From Asanoa siamensis (GTDB lineage: Bacteria > Actinomycetota > Actinomycetes > Mycobacteriales > Micromonosporaceae): a stretch of DNA of 64,000 bases. The position numbers were made by a program, and so were the translations under genes. Where the stretch lies: assembly GCF_016862555.1 (NCBI RefSeq), contig NZ_BONE01000023.1, positions 51,889 through 115,888 on the forward strand, given 5' to 3'. The notes under the pieces are model-generated. The model did not search any database. It worked only from the letters and a program-made list of their open reading frames with translations, and was not told where the DNA came from. Positions 27,971 to 36,212 of the stretch are shown one piece after another. Each line of letters opens with the position of its first letter. Positions within the stretch are counted from its first letter, which is position 1.

Positions 27971-28795
27971 GTGCGGGGGTCAGATCAGGGCCACGGGCGC
28001 GATGACCGCCCGCTGAGTGCGCAGAGCGCGTGGCGGGCGACCGCCGACAGGGCCGACGAGTGTGTGCTCTTCTTCGACTTCGACGGCACCTTGGCGCCAG
28101 TGGAAGACGATCCGACGGCGGTGCGCCCGGTGCCCCGGGCGCTCGCCGCGATCTCGGCGCTCGCCGCCGTGGTCCGCCGGGTCGCGATCGTCTCGGCCCG
28201 CCCGGTCGACTTCCTCCGCGACCGCTTCCACGGGGCGGCCGACGTGGACCTCTACGGTCTCTACGGCCTGGAACACAGCCACGGCGCCGGCCCGACGGTC
28301 ACGGAGCCCGCCGCGCTGCCGTGGGTGCCCGCGATGGCCGACCTGGCCGAGCGGGCGCGGGCGGAGCTGCCGCCCGAGATCCTGATCGAATACAAACGAC
28401 TCTCGGTGGCGCTGCACTACCGCACCGCCCCGGAACTGGCGGGCGAGGTCTCCCGCTGGGGCAGCGCCGAGGCGGAGCGGCTCGGCCTCAAGGTGCAGAC
28501 CGGCCGGATGGTGCTCGAGCTCAAGCCACCGGTCGACCGCGACAAGGGCCTGGTGATCGGCGAGGCGGTGGCCTCGGCCGGCTGCGCCTGGTACTTCGGC
28601 GACGACGTCTCGGACCTCAAGGCCTTCGCCGCCCTGCGCGACCGCGAGCAGCGCGACCCGTCGTTCTTCGGCGTCTGCGTCGCGGTGGCCAACCCCGAGA
28701 CCGGCCAGGCTGTCGCCGGCGCCGCGGACCTGACGTTCGAGTCTCCCGAGGCGCTCGGCGACTTCCTCGACGAGGCCGTCGCGGCCCTGCGCTAG
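27971..28795 (+). CDS. otsB: Trehalose-6-phosphate phosphatase
   Basis: 274 aa HAD-family phosphatase. Motif I D36-F-D38-GTLAP, motif II region VAIVSARPVDFL, and the acidic motif WYFGDDVSDLKAF. It converts trehalose-6-phosphate to trehalose, a compatible solute and actinobacterial storage sugar. No otsA in the window. Start GTG 27971 by the leaderless -10. A 16-bp tandem repeat follows the stop directly. Confidence 0.92.
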   Translation: MRGSDQGHGRDDRPLSAQSAWRATADRADECVLFFDFDGTLAPVEDDPTAVRPVPRALAAISALAAVVRRVAIVSARPVDFLRDRFHGAADVDLYGLYGLEHSHGAGPTVTEPAALPWVPAMADLAERARAELPPEILIEYKRLSVALHYRTAPELAGEVSRWGSAEAERLGLKVQTGRMVLELKPPVDRDKGLVIGEAVASAGCAWYFGDDVSDLKAFAALRDREQRDPSFFGVCVAVANPETGQAVAGAADLTFESPEALGDFLDEAVAALR

Positions 28796-28796
28796 C

Positions 28797-28922
28797 CCGC
28801 AGGCCGCTCGAATCGCGGGCCCGCAGGCCGCTCAGGCCGCAGGCCGCTCAGGCCGCAGGCCGCTCAGGCCGCAGGCCGCTCAGGCCGCAGGCCGCTCAGG
28901 CCGCAGGGCGCAGGCCGCTCAG
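28797..28922. repeat. 16-bp tandem repeat array between convergent genes
   Basis: Unit GCCGCAGGCCGCTCAG. Units at 28820-28835 (first base changed), then four identical at 28836, 28852, 28868 and 28884, then a copy with a 7-bp internal duplication to 28922. A degenerate copy begins at 28797. The unit can fold through GGCC/GCGGCC complementarity. The last bases are the stop end of the lipoprotein gene at 28919. Confidence 0.85.
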
Positions 28923-29395
28923 GCCGCCCAGCGGGCGCAGGCCGTGTTCAGCAGGCTCGTGTAAGCGCGCAGGTCCGGCTGTCCTGGGCGCCAGCGGTCG
29001 ATCTCGTCGGCCACCTTGTCGAGGTCGGCCACGAGCTTCGGGTCCTTCGCCTCCTTCGCGCGTTCGCGGATGAAGCCCGACCACTTCTTGCCAATCATCG
29101 CCTTGTCGCCCTGCGCCGCGTTGTCGTAGGACCGTGAGTAGTCGTTGGTAGCCGTACGGACCCGGCCGCAGACGTTGCGGTCCTGCGGCGGCGTCATCTC
29201 GGTGCCGGGCACGCTGGTCGCCGTCGGCCCCGTCGCGGCGGTCGGCTCGGTCGCCGGCCCCGTCGTCGGCGCGGCGGGCGCGCTGGTGCCGCCCGGCCGG
29301 GGTGCGGCTTGGCGATCCACCGTGGACGTGCAGCCGAGGGCGAGCGCCCCGGCCGCGATCACGAGCCCGACCTGGAGCACACCGCGCAGCCTCAT
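28919..29395 (-). CDS. Small lipoprotein, unknown
   Basis: 158 aa. Lipoprotein signal peptide (MRLRGVLQVGLVIAAGALALGC), a Pro/Thr/Ala/Gly linker (about 25-68) and an all-helical domain with two Cys (DRNVCGRVRTATNDYSR; LLNTACARWAA) that probably pair. No family recognised. The stop codon lies at the edge of the tandem repeat array. Confidence 0.72.
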   Translation of the reverse strand: MRLRGVLQVGLVIAAGALALGCTSTVDRQAAPRPGGTSAPAAPTTGPATEPTAATGPTATSVPGTEMTPPQDRNVCGRVRTATNDYSRSYDNAAQGDKAMIGKKWSGFIRERAKEAKDPKLVADLDKVADEIDRWRPGQPDLRAYTSLLNTACARWAA

Positions 29396-29442
29396 GTCCA
29401 CAGAGTCTGCCGCGCCGCATCGACGGCCGCCACCCGCGAAGA

Positions 29443-30069
29443 TCAGCTTTCCGGGCGGCGGAAGGCGCCCCACCACTCGTTGGCCGCCAGCTCGCGGGCC
29501 GCCGCCGCGTCCTCCTCCGCCGGCCTGTTGGCGACCTGGTCGGCGATCACCCGCATGCCGCCCCAGATCATCACCCGGCTCGCCGTCGCCGCGTGCAAAT
29601 CAGCCGGCGCCCGGCCCGCCTGCTGCTCGGCCAGCAGCAGCTCCTCCGCCCGCGCGACGAAGAGGCCGAGCTGCGCCTCCCAGAACTCGTTGATCACGCG
29701 GTCGTAGCCGGCCACCTCGAGCACCGCGGCCAGCACGTGCCGGCGGTCGCGGTAGAACCGGACCACCTCGAGCAGCGTCGCGGCCAGGCGGTCGAGGGCG
29801 TCAGGCGCCGCCGGGGACCAGGTGCCGACCATCCCGTACGCGAGGTCGCCGAGGGTGGCCGCGAGCCGCAGGAGCAGCTCGGTCTTGTCGCGGAAGTAGA
29901 GGTAGAACGTCGACCGCGCGACCCCGGCCTCGGCCGCGATGCGCTGCACTCCCAGCTCCGTGAACCGCGCGCCGCCGGCGAGCAGGCGCTCGGTGGCGGC
30001 CAGCACGTCGGCCTCGACGGCGGCCCGTCGACTGGGGTCGGCCGCCGGCCGGCGGGTGATCGAGGCCAC
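29443..30069 (-). CDS. TetR-family transcriptional regulator
   Basis: 208 aa. N-terminal helix-turn-helix RFTELGVQRIAAEAGVARSTFYLYFRDKTELL is typical TetR; the rest is a helical ligand-binding domain. GTG 30069 has TAGGAT beginning 12 nt upstream. A perfect palindrome lies between it and the divergent oxidoreductase, so it probably represses that gene and perhaps itself. Confidence 0.92.
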   Translation of the reverse strand: MASITRRPAADPSRRAAVEADVLAATERLLAGGARFTELGVQRIAAEAGVARSTFYLYFRDKTELLLRLAATLGDLAYGMVGTWSPAAPDALDRLAATLLEVVRFYRDRRHVLAAVLEVAGYDRVINEFWEAQLGLFVARAEELLLAEQQAGRAPADLHAATASRVMIWGGMRVIADQVANRPAEEDAAAARELAANEWWGAFRRPES

Positions 30070-30075
30070 CCCCTG

Positions 30076-30081
30076 ATCCTA
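30076..30081 (-). promoter_or_regulatory. Leaderless -10 of the tetR-like gene
   Basis: TAGGAT (minus strand) begins 12 nt before GTG 30069. Confidence 0.5.
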
Positions 30082-30100
30082 GGCGGCCCGGGTAGATTCC

Positions 30101-30130
30101 GTCGGACATAGTGTCCGACAACATGTCCGA
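30101..30130. promoter_or_regulatory. Operator for the TetR at 29443: perfect 8-3-8 palindrome
   Basis: GTCGGACATAGTGTCCGAC (30101-30119) is a perfect inverted repeat with spacer TAG; a third half-site, TGTCCGAT, follows at 30124. The palindrome contains TAGTGT, a possible -10 of the oxidoreductase gene. Confidence 0.7.
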
Positions 30131-30143
30131 TGGGAGAACACAC

Positions 30144-31133
30144 GTGGTGACCGAGGGTTTGGCGTGGCGCTTGACGGCGTTCGGCGATCCGCGCACGGGG
30201 GTCCGGCAGGAGAAGCTTCGGTACGCGGATCCGATGGCCGGCGAGGTGCTGGTGCGGGCCCGCACGGCCGGCGCCGGCTACCCGGACGCGATGATGGCCG
30301 CCGGCGCGTTCCCGCTGCTGGGTGAGCCGCCGTTCGGCCTGGGCGAGGAGGTCTGCGGCGACGTCGTCGCGGTCGGGCCGGGCTCGCGGTTCACGGTCGG
30401 CGACCGGATCCTCGGCATCACGGCCTTCCTGCGCGGCTGGGGTGGTTACGCCGAGTACGCGTACGTCCGGGAAGGTTCGGCCATCCCCGTGCCGGCCCCG
30501 CTGACCGACGAGGAGGCGGGCGGCTTCCCGATCGCCTACCGCACCGCGTACGCCGGCCTGGTCGAGCGCGGCGGCCTGACCGCCGGGGAGCAACTCGTGG
30601 TGCTCGGCGGCGCCGGCAGCTCGGGTGTCGCCGCGATCCAGCTCGGCAAGGCGCTCGGCGCGACCGTGACGGCGGTGGCGGGCAGCCCCGAGAAGGTGGC
30701 GTTCTGCCGGTCGATCGGTGCCGACCACGCGGTCAGCCACCGCGACCAGGATCTGGCGAAGGAGCTGCGGGGGGCGACCGGCGGCGGCGCCGACCTGGTC
30801 TTCGACGTGGTGGGTGGCGAGACCGCCGGCACCGCGGTCAGGGCGCTGGCGCGGCACGGCCGGATCGCGATCGTCGGTTTCGCCTCCGGCGCCCCGGTCG
30901 CCCTGGACCCGGTCGACATGCTGCTGCGCAACTACACGGCGGTCGGCGTGCTGGCCGACGCGCACTCACCGGCGGGCGAGGAGGCGGCCTGGGGTCGCCT
31001 GGCGGAGCTGGCCGAGCAGGGCCTGCTGCGTACGCCGGTGGGCAAGGTCTGGTCCTTCGACCAGGTGCCGGACATGATCGCCGAGCAGACCACCCCGCCA
31101 CCCGGCAAGATCGTGGTCAAGATCGCGGGCTAG
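30144..31133 (+). CDS. NADPH:quinone oxidoreductase-like MDR-family dehydrogenase
   Basis: 329 aa. Zinc-free medium-chain reductase: GroES-like N-terminus (AGEVLVRARTAGAGYPDAMMAAG), LGEEVCGDVVAVGPG, and the NADPH Rossmann motif VVLGGAGSSGVAAIQLGKALGATV. Substrate unknown; these enzymes reduce quinones and enones. GTG 30144 has GGGAG 7 nt upstream. Earlier in-frame starts (30111, 30123) fall inside the operator and are rejected. Confidence 0.9.
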   Translation: MVTEGLAWRLTAFGDPRTGVRQEKLRYADPMAGEVLVRARTAGAGYPDAMMAAGAFPLLGEPPFGLGEEVCGDVVAVGPGSRFTVGDRILGITAFLRGWGGYAEYAYVREGSAIPVPAPLTDEEAGGFPIAYRTAYAGLVERGGLTAGEQLVVLGGAGSSGVAAIQLGKALGATVTAVAGSPEKVAFCRSIGADHAVSHRDQDLAKELRGATGGGADLVFDVVGGETAGTAVRALARHGRIAIVGFASGAPVALDPVDMLLRNYTAVGVLADAHSPAGEEAAWGRLAELAEQGLLRTPVGKVWSFDQVPDMIAEQTTPPPGKIVVKIAG

Positions 31134-31147
31134 CGACCGGGCGGGCC

Positions 31148-31918
31148 TCAGGCGCCGTAGCGGCGTTGGCGGCTCGCGTACGAGCGCAGCGCCCGCAGGA
31201 AGTCGACGCGGCGGAAGTCGGGCCAGTTCGCGTCGCAGAAGTAGAACTCCGAGTGGGCCGACTGCCAGAGCAGGAAGCCCGAGAGCCGCTGTTCGCCGCT
31301 CGTGCGGATGACCAGGTCCGGGTCCGGCTGGCCGCGCGTGTAGAGGTGCTCCGCGATGTGGTCCACGTCGAGCACCTCGGCCAGCTCCTCGAGCGTGCCG
31401 CCGCGGGAGGCGTGCTCCTGGAGCAGCGAGCGCACCGCGTCCGCGATCTCCCGGCGGCCACCGTAGCCGACCGCGATGTTGACCTCGGCGCCGCCGACCC
31501 GGTCCTGGGTGCGCTCCTGGGCGGCCTTCAGCGCGGCCGCGGTCTGGGCGGGCAGCAGGTCGAGCGCGCCCACGATGCGCAGCCGCCACGGGTTGGCGTC
31601 CTCGGCCAGCTCGACCACCAGGTCCTCGATGATCTGCAGGAGCGGGTCGAGCTCGGCCGCCGGGCGGCGCAGGTTGTCGGTGGCGAGCAGGTAGAGCGTG
31701 ACGTGCTCGATGCCCGCCTGGTCGCACCAGCCGAGCAGGTGCTTGATCTTCGCGGCGCCGACCCGGTGACCGTCGTTGGGGTCGACGTAGCCCATCTCTT
31801 TCGCCCACCGGCGGTTGCCGTCACACATGACGCCGACGTGCCGGGGCACCGGCCTGCCGGTCAGCCGGGAGGTCAGCCGCCGTTCGTAGATCGAATAGAC
31901 GAGATCACGCAGATTCAT
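31148..31918 (-). CDS. uppS: cis-Prenyltransferase (UppS family, polyprenyl diphosphate synthase)
   Basis: 256 aa. Signature MCDGNRRWAK with catalytic D33, GHRVGAAKIKHLL, TLYLLATDNLRRP and the C-terminal IRTSGEQRLSGFLLWQSAHSEFYF with WPDFRRVDF. Closest to Rv1086-type short (Z)-prenyl synthases of the same synteny block (recalled). It makes the polyprenyl chain of the cell-wall lipid carrier. ATG 31918 has TAGTCT 13 nt upstream, within the end of the reductase gene that precedes it by 10 nt. Confidence 0.94.
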   Translation of the reverse strand: MNLRDLVYSIYERRLTSRLTGRPVPRHVGVMCDGNRRWAKEMGYVDPNDGHRVGAAKIKHLLGWCDQAGIEHVTLYLLATDNLRRPAAELDPLLQIIEDLVVELAEDANPWRLRIVGALDLLPAQTAAALKAAQERTQDRVGGAEVNIAVGYGGRREIADAVRSLLQEHASRGGTLEELAEVLDVDHIAEHLYTRGQPDPDLVIRTSGEQRLSGFLLWQSAHSEFYFCDANWPDFRRVDFLRALRSYASRQRRYGA

Positions 31919-31925
31919 CACTTGC

Positions 31926-31931
31926 AGACTA
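31926..31931 (-). promoter_or_regulatory. Internal leaderless -10 of uppS
   Basis: TAGTCT (minus strand) begins 13 nt before ATG 31918 and overlaps the stop region of the upstream reductase gene (31929). Confidence 0.5.
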
Positions 31932-33083
31932 ACGACCTCCGCCATGGACGAACGGACGAGCTTGTTCTGTCCGAACGGTCAACTCGCGGGCGATGCGCCC
32001 CAGCGTACGGGGCTGTAACAGACCGTCGCCGAGACCCAACTCGACGATCGAGTCGAAGACCTGGCGGTCGTTCCCGGCGGCCCGGACCGCGGCCTGGATC
32101 ACGGCGGGCGTGCGGGCGAGCCAGGCCGCCGCGGCGCTGTGCCGCAGGTGCCGGCCGAGCCGCCGGCGCAGCGCCGCACCGTACGCCTGGGCCGCCCGGG
32201 CCGGCGCCACCGCGGCCGCGTGCCCGGCCAGCGAGCCCGACAGCACCGCGTAGAAGATGCCCTCGCCCGTGAACGGGTTGATCAGGGACTGCGCGTCGCC
32301 GACCAGCAGGACGCGGCCGGTGCCGTGCGGCGGCCGCCGGGTCGACAGCGGCAGGTGATGGGCCCGCAACCGGGTGACGTCGGCGAGATCGATCTCGGGC
32401 AACAGGTCGGCCATCCGGTCGAGCAGGTGGGCCCGGCTGAGCGGTCGACCCCGCATCACCTCGCCGTAGCCGACGTTCGCCGTGCCGTCGCCGATCGGGA
32501 ACGCCCAGGCGTACGCGGGCCACCGCGGTCCCGAGGTGACGATCCGCTGATCGGTCAGGCCCGGGAAGGCCACGTAGCCCCGCATCGCCACCGCCAGGTG
32601 CCGGCCACGGTTGGCCGGGTGACCCAACGCACGGCGCACCAGCGACCCGGCCCCGTCGGCGCCGATCACCACCTTGGCGGCGATCGTGTCGTCGACCACG
32701 ACCCGGTCGGCCTCGACCCGCACCGACCGCACCGTGTGCCGGCGCAACTCCGCCCCGGCACCGACGGCCGCGTCGACGATCCGCGCGTCCAGGACGTACC
32801 GCGGGATCGTGTAGTCGGGTCTCCGCAACTCGCCGCCCGCCCAGCCGTCGGGTGTCTCCAGGCTCAGGGCGCGCACGGGCGCGTAGCCGGCCGCCACGTC
32901 CTCGACGCCGAGCGCGCCCAGCACGTCGAGCACGTGCGGCGCGATGCCGTCACCGCAGGTCTTGTCGCGCGGGAAGCTGGACCGGTCGAGCAGCAGCACG
33001 CTGGCACCCGCCCGCCGCGCGGCCACCGCCGCCGTCGCACCGGCGGGCCCGGCGCCGACCACGAGCACGTCGTAATCGATCAC
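31929..33083 (-). CDS. Geranylgeranyl-reductase-family FAD-dependent oxidoreductase
   Basis: 384 aa. FAD-binding VLVVGAGPAGATAAVAARRAG at the N-terminus, CGDGIAPHVLDVLG, an internal VIGADGAGSLVRRALG and the second FAD motif LLVGDAQSLINPFTGEGI. This pattern is that of GGR/MenJ enzymes, which saturate isoprenoid double bonds. GTG 33083 shares one base with the stop of the upstream gene (TAGTG); uppS follows after 10 nt. The likely substrate is a polyprenyl lipid or menaquinone (inference). Confidence 0.88.
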   Translation of the reverse strand: MIDYDVLVVGAGPAGATAAVAARRAGASVLLLDRSSFPRDKTCGDGIAPHVLDVLGALGVEDVAAGYAPVRALSLETPDGWAGGELRRPDYTIPRYVLDARIVDAAVGAGAELRRHTVRSVRVEADRVVVDDTIAAKVVIGADGAGSLVRRALGHPANRGRHLAVAMRGYVAFPGLTDQRIVTSGPRWPAYAWAFPIGDGTANVGYGEVMRGRPLSRAHLLDRMADLLPEIDLADVTRLRAHHLPLSTRRPPHGTGRVLLVGDAQSLINPFTGEGIFYAVLSGSLAGHAAAVAPARAAQAYGAALRRRLGRHLRHSAAAAWLARTPAVIQAAVRAAGNDRQVFDSIVELGLGDGLLQPRTLGRIARELTVRTEQARPFVHGGGR

Positions 33084-33943
33084 TACGGAACCGTATCCGG
33101 GACGGGGCGCTCCGCGCGCGGCGAAGGCACCCGCACCGTGGCGGCCGCCACCTTGGCACGGGCTACCGCCCAGAGCGCGACGCCGGCCGCCACCAGCAAC
33201 GGGCCGCCGTCGCGGACCAGCCCGTCGACGCCCAGCAGGAAATAGCAGAGCGGCAGGTCGACCGCGAGCACCAGGACCGTGACGACCACCAGCGCGACCC
33301 GGGCCCAGCCCCGGTCGCGGACGAGGAAGACGGCGATCGGCAGCAGCACGTTGCCGACCACCACCGCGACGCCGAGCCAGAGCAGCGTGACCGGCAGCCG
33401 GCGCAGGCCGCCCTGCCCCAGCGCCACCAGCGCGGGCACCGCGATCAGGGCCGGATAGGTGAACGCCGCCACCCGCGCCGTCAGGTTCCAGGCGGCGACC
33501 GGCGGGCGGCGCGGCACGCTCTCCTGCCAGCCGATCCCGCGCCGGTCGACGACGAGCCGATGCGGATGGCGTACGAGGTGAGCGTCCACGGTGGGCGCCC
33601 GGTAGAGCAGCACGACCACGGCGAGGCAGAGCGCGGTGAGCACCGCGAAGCCGAGCGCGCCCGGCAGCGGCGGCACGCCGGAGCGGGGGACGATCAGCCG
33701 GCCGACGGCGAAGACGGTGGTGACGGCGAGGATCAGGCCGAGGGGCTTGGCGCCGGCCCGGCCGCGGCGCACGTGCCAGACGAGGATCAGGAAGCCGAAG
33801 GACCGCAGCAACGCCCAGCCCGTCCGCACACCGAGACCGAACCCCTGCTCGGGTGCGTAGGCCCAGTTGACCAACTCGACCGCGACGGTGGCCGCGGCCG
33901 TCGCGTAGAGGAGCGCGATGAGGGCGCGCACCGTGGGGGGCAT
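33083..33943 (-). CDS. Polytopic membrane protein, first gene of the reductase-uppS operon
   Basis: 286 aa with about eight hydrophobic segments and short loops. No recognised family. It is translationally coupled to the GGR-like gene by a one-base overlap, so it may act in the same lipid pathway. ATG 33943 has TACACT 13 nt upstream, right against the pckG terminator. Confidence 0.75.
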   Translation of the reverse strand: MPPTVRALIALLYATAAATVAVELVNWAYAPEQGFGLGVRTGWALLRSFGFLILVWHVRRGRAGAKPLGLILAVTTVFAVGRLIVPRSGVPPLPGALGFAVLTALCLAVVVLLYRAPTVDAHLVRHPHRLVVDRRGIGWQESVPRRPPVAAWNLTARVAAFTYPALIAVPALVALGQGGLRRLPVTLLWLGVAVVVGNVLLPIAVFLVRDRGWARVALVVVTVLVLAVDLPLCYFLLGVDGLVRDGGPLLVAAGVALWAVARAKVAAATVRVPSPRAERPVPDTVP

Positions 33944-33950
33944 GCCGCTG

Positions 33951-33956
33951 AGTGTA
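33951..33956 (-). promoter_or_regulatory. Leaderless -10 of the membrane protein-GGR-uppS operon
   Basis: TACACT (minus strand) begins 13 nt before ATG 33943. Confidence 0.5.
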
Positions 33957-33982
33957 GGGAGGCCCGCGCCCGCGAGCCTCCC
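33957..33982 (-). terminator. Hairpin terminator after pckG
   Basis: GGGAGGC, 12-nt loop containing CGCG...CGCG, GCCTCCC; starts 9 nt after the pckG stop. Confidence 0.75.
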
Positions 33983-33991
33983 CGACGAAAA

Positions 33992-35821
33992 TCAGCTCAA
34001 TCGGGCCTTGAGGGCGTCGAGTTCCGCCCAGAGGACGCCCGGCAGCTTGTCGCCGAACTTCTCGAACCACTCGGTGACCTGCGGGATCTCGGCCCGCCAC
34101 TCGTCGGCGTCGACGCGCAGCGCGGCGGCCACCGCGGCCGGGTCGATGTCGAGACCCGACAGGTCGAGGGCCTCCGGCGTCGGCACGTGACCGACCGCGG
34201 TCTCGATCGCCTCGCCGCGACCCTCGATCCGCTCGACGATCCACTTGAGCACGCGCGAGTTCTCGCCGAAGCCCGGCCAGAGGAAACCGCCGTCCGCGTC
34301 GCGCCGGAACCAGTTGACGTAGAAGATCTTCGGCAGCTTCGCCGTGTCGGCGCCCGCGCCCTTGCCCATCTCGATCCAGTGGGCGAAGTAGTCGCCGGCG
34401 TTGTAGCCGATGAACGGCAGCATGGCCATCGGGTCGCGGCGCACCACGCCGACCTGGCCCGCGGCGGCGGCGGTGGTCTCCGAGGAGAGCGTCGCGCCGA
34501 GGTAGACGCCGTGCACCCAGTCGCGCGCCTCGGTGACCAGCGGGATCGTCGTCTTGCGGCGGCCACCGAACAGGATCGCGTCGATCGGCACGCCCTGTGG
34601 GTCGGTGTATTCCGGCGCGATGATCGGGCACTGCTCGATCGGCGTGCAGAACCGGCTGTTGGGGTGCGACGACAGCTCACCGCTGTCCGGGGTCCACGAG
34701 TTGCCCTTCCAGTCGGTCAGGTGCGCGGGCGGCTCGCCCATGCCCTCCCACCAGATGTCGCCGTCGTCGGTCAGCGCGACGTTGGTGAAGACCGAGTTGC
34801 CGCGGGCGAGCGTACGCATGGCGTTGGGGTTGGTCCTGTAGTCCGTGCCCGGCGCGACGCCGAACAGGCCGAACTCGGGGTTGACGGCGTAGAGCCGCCC
34901 GTCGGGACCGAACCGCATCCAGGCGATGTCGTCGCCGATCGTCTCGACCTTCCAGCCCGGGATGGTCGGCTCCAGCATCGCGAGGTTGGTCTTGCCGCAG
35001 GCCGACGGGAAGGCGCCGGCGACGTACTTGACCACGCCCTCGGGCGACGTCAGCTTCATGATGAGCATGTGCTCGGCGAGCCAGCCCTCGTCGCGCGCCA
35101 TGACGCTGGCGATTCGCAGCGAGTAGCACTTCTTGCCAAGCAGCGAATTGCCGCCGTAGCCCGACCCGTACGACCAGATCTCCCTTGTCTCCGGGAAGTG
35201 CGAGATGTACTTGGTCTGGTTGCACGGCCACGCCACGTCCGGCTCGCCCGGCTCGAGCGGCGCGCCCAGCGAGTGCAGCGCCGGCACGAAGTCGGCGTCG
35301 TCGCCCATCGCGCGCAGCACCGTGGTGCCCATCCGGGTCATGATGCGCATCGAGGCGACCACGTACGCGCTGTCGGTGATCTCGACGCCGAACATCGGGT
35401 CGGCGGCCTCGATCGGGCCCATGCAGAACGGGATGACGTACATCGTGCGGCCGCGCATGCTGCCGCGGTAGAGCTCCGTCATCTCCCGCTTCATCTCGCC
35501 GGGCGCCATCCAGTTGTTGGTGGGCCCGGCGTCGGCCTCGTCGACCGAGCAGATGAAGGTGCGCTCCTCGACCCGCGCGACGTCGGTGGGGTCGGTGCGC
35601 GCCCAGAAGGAGTTGGGGCGCTTCGTCTCGTTGAGACGGACGAGCGTGCCGGCCTCGACGAGCTCCTCCGTCAGCCGGGTCCACTCCTGTTCGGACCCGT
35701 CGACCCACACCACGCGATCGGGTGTGGTGAGCTCGGCGACCTCCTTCACCCAGGCGAGGAGGCGCGGATGCGAAGTCGGGGCTTCGTCGGCGCCGGGAAG
35801 GGTGGCCGGGCTTGCAGTCAT
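33992..35821 (-). CDS. pckG: Phosphoenolpyruvate carboxykinase (GTP)
   Basis: 609 aa, normal for the GTP-type enzyme. P-loop [13 protein letters not shown], the substrate-binding [21 protein letters not shown] and [24 protein letters not shown] are all intact. It converts oxaloacetate to PEP, the entry to gluconeogenesis, and pairs functionally with GlpX in this window. ATG 35821 has GAGGAG upstream. An 18-bp Rex/CRP-like palindrome lies about 126 nt upstream. Confidence 0.97.
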   Translation of the reverse strand: MTASPATLPGADEAPTSHPRLLAWVKEVAELTTPDRVVWVDGSEQEWTRLTEELVEAGTLVRLNETKRPNSFWARTDPTDVARVEERTFICSVDEADAGPTNNWMAPGEMKREMTELYRGSMRGRTMYVIPFCMGPIEAADPMFGVEITDSAYVVASMRIMTRMGTTVLRAMGDDADFVPALHSLGAPLEPGEPDVAWPCNQTKYISHFPETREIWSYGSGYGGNSLLGKKCYSLRIASVMARDEGWLAEHMLIMKLTSPEGVVKYVAGAFPSACGKTNLAMLEPTIPGWKVETIGDDIAWMRFGPDGRLYAVNPEFGLFGVAPGTDYRTNPNAMRTLARGNSVFTNVALTDDGDIWWEGMGEPPAHLTDWKGNSWTPDSGELSSHPNSRFCTPIEQCPIIAPEYTDPQGVPIDAILFGGRRKTTIPLVTEARDWVHGVYLGATLSSETTAAAAGQVGVVRRDPMAMLPFIGYNAGDYFAHWIEMGKGAGADTAKLPKIFYVNWFRRDADGGFLWPGFGENSRVLKWIVERIEGRGEAIETAVGHVPTPEALDLSGLDIDPAAVAAALRVDADEWRAEIPQVTEWFEKFGDKLPGVLWAELDALKARLS

Positions 35822-36212
35822 GGTGAACTCCTCGCGGTCGACGCTGACCTATGGGTGCACGAACCAGGGCGGGCTCGCGCCACGCCAGTGCATCTCGGGG
35901 TTCAACTCAGACTAAACCGAACCAGCGTTAAGGGCAGCGCGGCCGGTTGTGAAAATCTGCACAAGGGACGGTGGGTTTGGTTTTGAGCGCTGGATGTCGC
36001 GCTCTTCCGCGCACATTCGCGCACGGCACCCATAGACGTCCCTCATCCGGGTCTACGGCCGGCTGCGGCGGACCCACCCATCGGCGCCCCACGCTGCCAA
36101 AACGCCTCTTCCCTCACGCTACGGAGTGACCTACGCTTTTCCTCATAACGAGGGTTTTCTCCCTCACATTCCCTATAGGCATTTCCGCCCCATTCCTCCC
36201 CCTGGAGGCGGC
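35822..36212. other. 391-bp divergent promoter region (pckG / ECF sigma)
   Basis: A/T-richer than its surroundings and without a gene. It holds TAGTCT (minus, 35909-35914) as a weak pckG -10 candidate, the palindrome at 35947-35964, and on the sigma side an A/T-rich stretch CTCATAACGAGGG...CCCTATAGGC (36142-36180) likely to contain the sigma gene promoter. Confidence 0.6.
35947..35964. promoter_or_regulatory. Rex/CRP-like operator upstream of pckG
   Basis: TTGTGAAAATCTGCACAA differs at one fixed base from the Rex consensus TTGTGAA-N4-TTCACAA and also at one from the CRP consensus TGTGA-N6-TCACA. It lies 126-143 nt upstream of the pckG ATG. Redox (NADH) or cAMP control of gluconeogenesis would make sense; which regulator binds cannot be decided here. 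Confidence 0.5.

Noticed and set aside
28797..28922. CRISPR-like array
   Set aside because: The 16-bp units are directly adjacent with no spacers and no cas genes are present; it is a simple tandem repeat.
30111..30143. Upstream starts GTG 30111 and ATG 30123 for the oxidoreductase
   Set aside because: Both lie in the palindromic operator and lack a ribosome site, while GTG 30144 has GGGAG 7 nt upstream.
32852..35986. A 1044-codon open frame on the plus strand opposite the reductase and pckG genes
   Set aside because: Same reason: an antisense shadow of conserved minus-strand genes, rich in Arg/His/Asp with no recognisable fold.
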